Assembly: GCA_900319985.1 (NCBI GenBank)
Contig: ONQL01000010.1
Coordinates: forward strand, 1 to 57,613
Length of the DNA stretch: 57,613 bases
Reading direction: 5' to 3'
Origin: an uncultured Methanobrevibacter sp.
GTDB lineage: Archaea; Methanobacteriota; Methanobacteria; Methanobacteriales; Methanobacteriaceae
Of the stretch, positions 53,738 to 57,613 are shown one piece after another; within the stretch, counting starts at the first letter, position 1, and the number at the start of each line of letters is the position of its first letter. A model generated the notes under the pieces. The model ran no database searches. It was not told the DNA's origin and saw only the letters and a list, made by a program, of their open reading frames with translations. Position numbers and translations under genes: made by a program.

Positions 53738-55450
53738 ATGGCCAAAGTTAGATTTACAGAAACAGCTCTTCGTGATGCTCACCAATCTTTGCTAGCGACT
53801 AGGATGAGAACAAGAGACATGATTCCTATTGCAGAAGAGATGGATAAAGTTGGATATTTCTCTGTTGAAGCTTGGGGTGGAGCTACTTTTGATACTTGTA
53901 TTAGATATTTGAATGAAGACCCATGGGAAAGATTAAGACAATTGAAATCCGAATTCAATCATACTCCAATTCAGATGCTTTTGAGAGGACAAAATTTAGT
54001 AGGTTATAAGCATTATCCGGATGATGTTGTAACAAAATTCGTAGAAAAGTCCTATGAAAATGGAGTAGACATTTTTAGAATTTTTGATGCTTTGAACGAT
54101 ATCAGAAATATGGAAAAAGCAATTAAAGTTGCCAAAGATCAAGGGGCACATGTTCAGGGAACAATTAGTTATACCATAAGTCCTGTACATACTTTAGATG
54201 ATTTTGTAAATTTAGCTAAAGAATTAGAAGCACTTGATTGTGATTCTGTTGCAATCAAGGATATGGCTGGTTTAATTACTCCTGCTGCTGCTTATGATTT
54301 AGTTTCTGCTTTGAAAGAAGAGACTGATTTACTTGTAGATTTACATTGTCACTGTACTAGTGGAATGACTCCTATTAGTTATTATGCAGCTTGTCAAGCT
54401 GGCGTTGATGTTTTAGATACAGCTATTTCACCTCTCTCTTGGGGAACAAGCCAACCACCTACTGAAAGTATGGTTGCAGCGTTGCAAGGCACTGAATATG
54501 ACACTGGATTAGATTTAAAATTATTAACTCACATTAAAAAATACTTTGATGATATTAAAGAAAAATATGCAGGTATTTTAGACCCGATTTCTGAAAGTAT
54601 TGATGCTGAAGTATTGTTGTATCAAATTCCTGGTGGAATGCTTTCAAACCTCATTTCACAACTTAAAGAGCAAAATGCTCTTGACAGATACAATGATGTA
54701 TTGGAGGAAATGCCACGTGTTAGAAAAGACATGGGATATCCACCTTTAGTAACTCCAACAAGTCAAATTGTTGGTATTCAATCTGTGATGAATGTATTGG
54801 GTGGAGAAAGATACAAAACCGTATCCAATGAAGTTAAAGAGTATATGAAAGGAATGTACGGTAAACCTCCTGCTCCTGTAGATAAGGAAATTTCCGAAAG
54901 AATCATTGGTGAGGATGAAGTAATTACCTGCAGACCTGCAGATTTATTAGAACCTGAATTTGACAAATTTAAATCTGAAGGTGAAAAAGAAGGCTTTGTA
55001 AAATCTGATGAAGATGCATTGACTTATGCATTATATCCTCCAATTGCTCCAAAATTCCTTAAAGGTGAAGCTGAAGAAGAAGAACTTAAAGCTCCTACTT
55101 TAATCGATGAAGATGAAGGTATTGGAATTCCAACTCAATATAATGTTGAAGTTGATGGGGACGTATTTGAAGTTAAAATCATGCCTACTGGATTTATGGA
55201 AATTGAAGAAACCGATTCCGGAAACTTCAAACCAGTTGAAGGAGGAATAGCTTCTTCTATGCAAGGTATGGTAATCAAACTCAATGTCAATGTTGGGGAT
55301 AAAGTAACCAAAGGATCCACAATCTGTGTTATTGAAGCTATGAAGATGGAAAATGATATCCAATCAGAAGTTGATGGTGTTGTAAAGGAAATCTTTGTAG
55401 AACCGGGTGACGCAGTTAGCGCTGGAGATACTTTAATGGTAATCGAATAG
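53738..55450 (+). CDS. pycB: Pyruvate carboxylase subunit B
   Basis: 570 residues. The N-terminal carboxyltransferase barrel contains TETALRDAHQSLLATRMR, VEAWGGATFDTCIRYLNEDPWERLR and DLHCHCTSGM. The C-terminal biotin carrier domain contains VIEAMKMEND, with the biotinylated lysine at about residue 536. Archaeal pyruvate carboxylase is split in two subunits; the biotin carboxylase subunit A is not in the window. Oxaloacetate decarboxylase alpha is similar but needs membrane partners not seen here. GGGGTG precedes the ATG. Confidence 0.94.
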   Translation: MAKVRFTETALRDAHQSLLATRMRTRDMIPIAEEMDKVGYFSVEAWGGATFDTCIRYLNEDPWERLRQLKSEFNHTPIQMLLRGQNLVGYKHYPDDVVTKFVEKSYENGVDIFRIFDALNDIRNMEKAIKVAKDQGAHVQGTISYTISPVHTLDDFVNLAKELEALDCDSVAIKDMAGLITPAAAYDLVSALKEETDLLVDLHCHCTSGMTPISYYAACQAGVDVLDTAISPLSWGTSQPPTESMVAALQGTEYDTGLDLKLLTHIKKYFDDIKEKYAGILDPISESIDAEVLLYQIPGGMLSNLISQLKEQNALDRYNDVLEEMPRVRKDMGYPPLVTPTSQIVGIQSVMNVLGGERYKTVSNEVKEYMKGMYGKPPAPVDKEISERIIGEDEVITCRPADLLEPEFDKFKSEGEKEGFVKSDEDALTYALYPPIAPKFLKGEAEEEELKAPTLIDEDEGIGIPTQYNVEVDGDVFEVKIMPTGFMEIEETDSGNFKPVEGGIASSMQGMVIKLNVNVGDKVTKGSTICVIEAMKMENDIQSEVDGVVKEIFVEPGDAVSAGDTLMVIE

Positions 55451-55452
55451 AT

Positions 55453-55480
55453 TACCTTTTTTTTACTCTTTTTTTTTTAA
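55453..55480 (+). terminator. T-tract terminator after pycB
   Basis: Two closely spaced T runs directly after the pycB stop, before the separate promoter region of the next gene. Confidence 0.4.
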
Positions 55481-55561
55481 GCTTTTTTTAGTAACTTTAA
55501 ACTTACTGATGTTTTTATATACTTATGATTATATATGAAAAAATAAATTTGTGGGATTATT

Positions 55562-56560
55562 ATGAAGGATATTTTTGATAAATGTAAATTAGGAGATTTA
55601 AATCTTAATAGCCGTATTGTTAGAACTGGTACTTGGGAAACTGAAACAGAAGAAGGAGGATTTCTTTCTCCCGCTATTTATGATAGATATGAAAAGATTG
55701 CAAGTAGCGGTACTGGTTTGATAATATCAGAAATGTTTGTGCTGGATTATAAGGACCGTTTCGCACCATACTCTGCAAATTTAAATTATGTGGGCTTTGT
55801 AAAGGATTATAAGATGATAACAGATATTTGCCACAATCATGATGTTCCAGTGCTTGGTCAATTGGCATTCTTTTACTATGATGATGGAGATAATCAAAAA
55901 GCCGAACCTAATGACCTGACTATTGAAGGAATCAGAAAATTGCAATCAGAAGTAATAATGGCTGCTAAAAAATTCTCATTTGCAGGTTTTGATGGAATTC
56001 AAATTGATATGGGAAATAATTTTTATTTGACACGTTTCATTAATCCTTACTTCAATCAAAGGAAAGACCAATACGGTGGAAGCACTGAAAATCGTGTAAA
56101 AATTGCATCAGAAATCATTAAGGTAATTAAAAAAACAATGGACATGCATGTGAGTGTTAGGATTAATCCATGGGATGTTAGAAAAGACGGAATGACTGCT
56201 GAGGAAAGTCTGAATGTTGCAAAGGAACTTGAAAAAGCCGGTGCAGACAGTATTCAATTGACTGCACGTACAATTTCTTATCTCTATGATGGAAATGAAA
56301 AGAATCCTTTCCTGGTATATGTTGATAATTTGATTGATGAGGTCGACATTCCGGTTATCTTGGGAGGATCTTTAAGGGATATGAAATCGATGAATGATGT
56401 TTTAAACAATACCCATGTTGAATTCATGTCAATGTCCAAGCCGTTTGTTGCGCAGGCTGACTTTTTAGCAGACTGGAAAGCAAATGGTGAAGGGGTTTCA
56501 ATTTGTCAAAGCTGTAATAATTGTTACTCTAAAAAAACCAGTACATGTTTTAAATATTAA
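55562..56560 (+). CDS. Old-yellow-enzyme family NADH:flavin oxidoreductase
   Basis: 332 residues, one FMN-binding TIM barrel. Motifs include LNSRIVRTGTWE at the start, FDGIQIDMGNNFYLTRFINPYFNQRKDQYGGSTENR, with the typical YGGS phosphate contact, and SVRINPWD. The C-terminal CQSCNNCYSKKTSTC carries four cysteines, as in the [4Fe-4S] site of 2,4-dienoyl-CoA reductase relatives. The FAD/NADH domain of those enzymes is absent. The usual barrel histidine of HGAH is replaced (QIDMGN). Substrate unknown. Confidence 0.82.
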   Translation: MKDIFDKCKLGDLNLNSRIVRTGTWETETEEGGFLSPAIYDRYEKIASSGTGLIISEMFVLDYKDRFAPYSANLNYVGFVKDYKMITDICHNHDVPVLGQLAFFYYDDGDNQKAEPNDLTIEGIRKLQSEVIMAAKKFSFAGFDGIQIDMGNNFYLTRFINPYFNQRKDQYGGSTENRVKIASEIIKVIKKTMDMHVSVRINPWDVRKDGMTAEESLNVAKELEKAGADSIQLTARTISYLYDGNEKNPFLVYVDNLIDEVDIPVILGGSLRDMKSMNDVLNNTHVEFMSMSKPFVAQADFLADWKANGEGVSICQSCNNCYSKKTSTCFKY

Positions 56561-56714
56561 TTTTTTAAATACTTAGTTAAAATATAGGATTTTTCCTAAT
56601 ATTCTTATTTTTTTCAAATTTATATTAGTGCTATTTTTAAATTGTTATTTTAATTTGCTTTTGGATTTGAAAATTTATTTAGTATTATTAAATTTATCTA
56701 TAGATATATAATTG

Positions 56715-56808
56715 TGTTGGTAAAAAACCAACGAATATATAAATACTAAAATAATTATATTATTACAGGACAAGGAAAAAACAAAACCACACTCCAGTAG
56801 GTGATAAA
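56715..56808 (+). promoter_or_regulatory. Promoter, hairpin and ribosome site of the TumE/TumA-like operon
   Basis: A small hairpin GTTGGT-AAAAA-ACCAAC (56716-56732) is followed by a TATA box GAATATATAAATAC (about 56733-56746), predicting a start near 56765. A GGTGAT at 56800-56805 is followed by three bases and ATT. The region 56561-56714 upstream is AT-rich with no gene. Confidence 0.45.
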
Positions 56809-57042
56809 ATTCTCTACAAAGTAAAAACACCAAATGGATGGTCTATTATTATAATGCCTGATAATATTTTAATTGACAATTATCATGTGGGTAAAGCACA
56901 TATTCACCCGGATCCTCAAAATCATGCCTATAGGGTTGAATTGTCGCTACAAGATTGTGAAAAAATCTACGAAATAATTAAAGATTACTTAAATGTTTCA
57001 GATGAATTAGATATTGAAGAGTTAATGGAGATATTAAAATGA
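56809..57042 (+). CDS. TumE-like (DUF6516-type) toxin-antitoxin protein with apparent ATT start
   Basis: 77 residues if translation begins at the ATT at 56809, three bases after GGTGAT; that is the spacing used by many genes here. The first ATG (56854) has no ribosome site and would cut off ILYKVKTPNGWSII. The core DNYHVGKAHIHPDPQNHAYRVELS resembles the DN...HHHP region of DUF6516/TumE proteins, which pair with HVO_A0114-like regulators. Slightly shorter than usual. The stop overlaps the next start as ATGA. Assignment is from pattern and pairing, not from a search. Confidence 0.5.
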   Translation: MLYKVKTPNGWSIIIMPDNILIDNYHVGKAHIHPDPQNHAYRVELSLQDCEKIYEIIKDYLNVSDELDIEELMEILK

Positions 57043-57461
57043 TTATTACTTTAGTTAAAAAGCAAAATGGTCATGAATTCATTCGTGAAATGGAAGATAC
57101 CTACAAATCTTTCAGTGAATTAGAAAAACTATTTAAACGAACCAATAATATGAAAATGTATGTGGATTTGGAAAATTGGAAATATTATAATCAAAATCCT
57201 GACGAAATAATTGAAACAACTGAAAGTTTGGTTACAAACAACTTATCATTATCAGACTTGGATTTAATTATATTGAATACAATTAAACATGAAAAACCAA
57301 GAAGCATAAGGGATTTGGCTAAAAAAATAAATAAGGATGTCAGCAATATCCAGCCAAAAGTTAAAAAATTGGAAGAGAATGGATTTATAAAATTTGAAGA
57401 TGGCATTAAAAATAGCAAAATACCTTATCTGACATTTGATGAGATTAAATTAGAAATTTGA
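57039..57461 (+). CDS. HVO_A0114-like winged-helix DNA-binding protein (TumA-like antitoxin)
   Basis: 140 residues. The C-terminal half is a winged helix-turn-helix: LIILNTIKHEKPRSIRDLAKKINKDVSNIQPKVKKLEENGFIKFE (about residues 77-121), close to the HVO_A0114 family. The N-terminal half has FSELEKLF and EIIETTESLV. In such pairs it probably represses the operon and counters its partner. Starts within the stop of the upstream gene, so the two are coupled. Confidence 0.72.
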   Translation: MIITLVKKQNGHEFIREMEDTYKSFSELEKLFKRTNNMKMYVDLENWKYYNQNPDEIIETTESLVTNNLSLSDLDLIILNTIKHEKPRSIRDLAKKINKDVSNIQPKVKKLEENGFIKFEDGIKNSKIPYLTFDEIKLEI

Positions 57462-57538
57462 ATTTTGGTTTGAATTAATAGTCATTTTTGAGTAATGGTT
57501 GTTGAATGAAATCATTTTATCTTTAAAATGCAAGAATA

Positions 57539-57560
57539 CCACAACTTCTGCAAGTTGTGG
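57539..57560. repeat. Perfect 9-bp hairpin, possibly an IS200/IS605-type end
   Basis: CCACAACTT-CTGC-AAGTTGTGG, a perfect stem with a four-base loop, followed by ATGAATTGCAC. It resembles the subterminal hairpins at ends of IS200/IS605-TnpB elements, but no tnpA or tnpB lies within the window. It could also be a transcription terminator of the TumE/TumA-like operon, though it lacks an immediate T tract. Confidence 0.45.
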
Positions 57561-57613
57561 ATGAATTGCACTATTGGGTGTACTGTCTTTTTTAATTAAT
57601 TTTATTGTGTTTT

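Overview
The window is a strongly A+T-rich piece of a methanogenic archaeon of the order Methanobacteriales, most like Methanobrevibacter. This rests on hallmark genes: MvhB polyferredoxin, AtwA (methyl-CoM reductase activation component A2), methanofuran (mfnA), methanopterin (mptD) and F420 (gch3/arfA, cofD, cofE) synthesis, a methanogenesis-marker Cys-rich protein, topoisomerase VI, KEOPS Pcc1, aIF1A, archaeal lipid genes, MreB, and a sialic-acid-type neuA/neuB pair. Many genes start after a short Shine-Dalgarno element GGTGAT (or GTGAT) followed by three bases and the start codon. That regularity fixes several starts, including TTG starts and one apparent ATT start.

Layout. 1-11.9 kb: the 3' end of mvhB, dihydroorotase, a TmcAL-like nucleotidyltransferase, a zinc-finger membrane protein, Pcc1, a damaged ribosomal protein L10e gene, PEP synthase, tyrosine decarboxylase MfnA, dihydroneopterin aldolase MptD, a sortase paired with a CpaB-like DUF515 protein, and archaetidylserine synthase. 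12.3-21.6 kb, all on +: an unknown protein coupled to MreB, RNase HII, an ExbB/ExbD-type proton channel pair, then a cofactor cluster purO-cofE-cofD-gch3-TIM barrel protein and AtwA. 21.7-30.7 kb: a YgjP-type metallopeptidase, a gene-poor stretch with an ORF remnant, the tetrapyrrole cluster (methanogenesis marker protein, SirC, HemA), an AAA ATPase, a metallophosphoesterase, a zinc-ribbon protein, endonuclease IV, GAPDH and an alpha/beta hydrolase.

30.7-39.8 kb, mostly on -: a metal-homeostasis module (CsoR, P1B-type ATPase, HMA metallochaperone) with two matching TATACC-N6-GGTATA operators, both subunits of topoisomerase VI, a Dim2/Pno1-like KH protein, a lysine 2,3-aminomutase family enzyme, Rio1 kinase and aIF1A. 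39.8-49.7 kb: MoeA, a GyrI-like protein, TldE/PmbA, phosphoglycolate phosphatase, HypD, a frameshifted NeuA-PseG fusion with NeuB, a short 2[4Fe-4S] ferredoxin absent from automated ORF lists, and a zinc-ribbon/NERD membrane protein. 49.7-57.6 kb: a GT39-like membrane glycosyltransferase, the UbiA-family DGGGP synthase, inositol-1-phosphate synthase, pyruvate carboxylase subunit B, an old-yellow-enzyme family oxidoreductase, and a TumE/TumA-like toxin-antitoxin pair followed by a perfect hairpin.

Most of the window is core methanogen chromosome. The parts most worth a second look are the two gene disruptions (L10e and NeuA), the copper-type operator pair, the sortase/CpaB-like pair, the unknown MreB partner, the TumE-like gene with an apparent ATT start at canonical spacing, and the terminal hairpin. 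I saw no tRNA, rRNA or CRISPR array.
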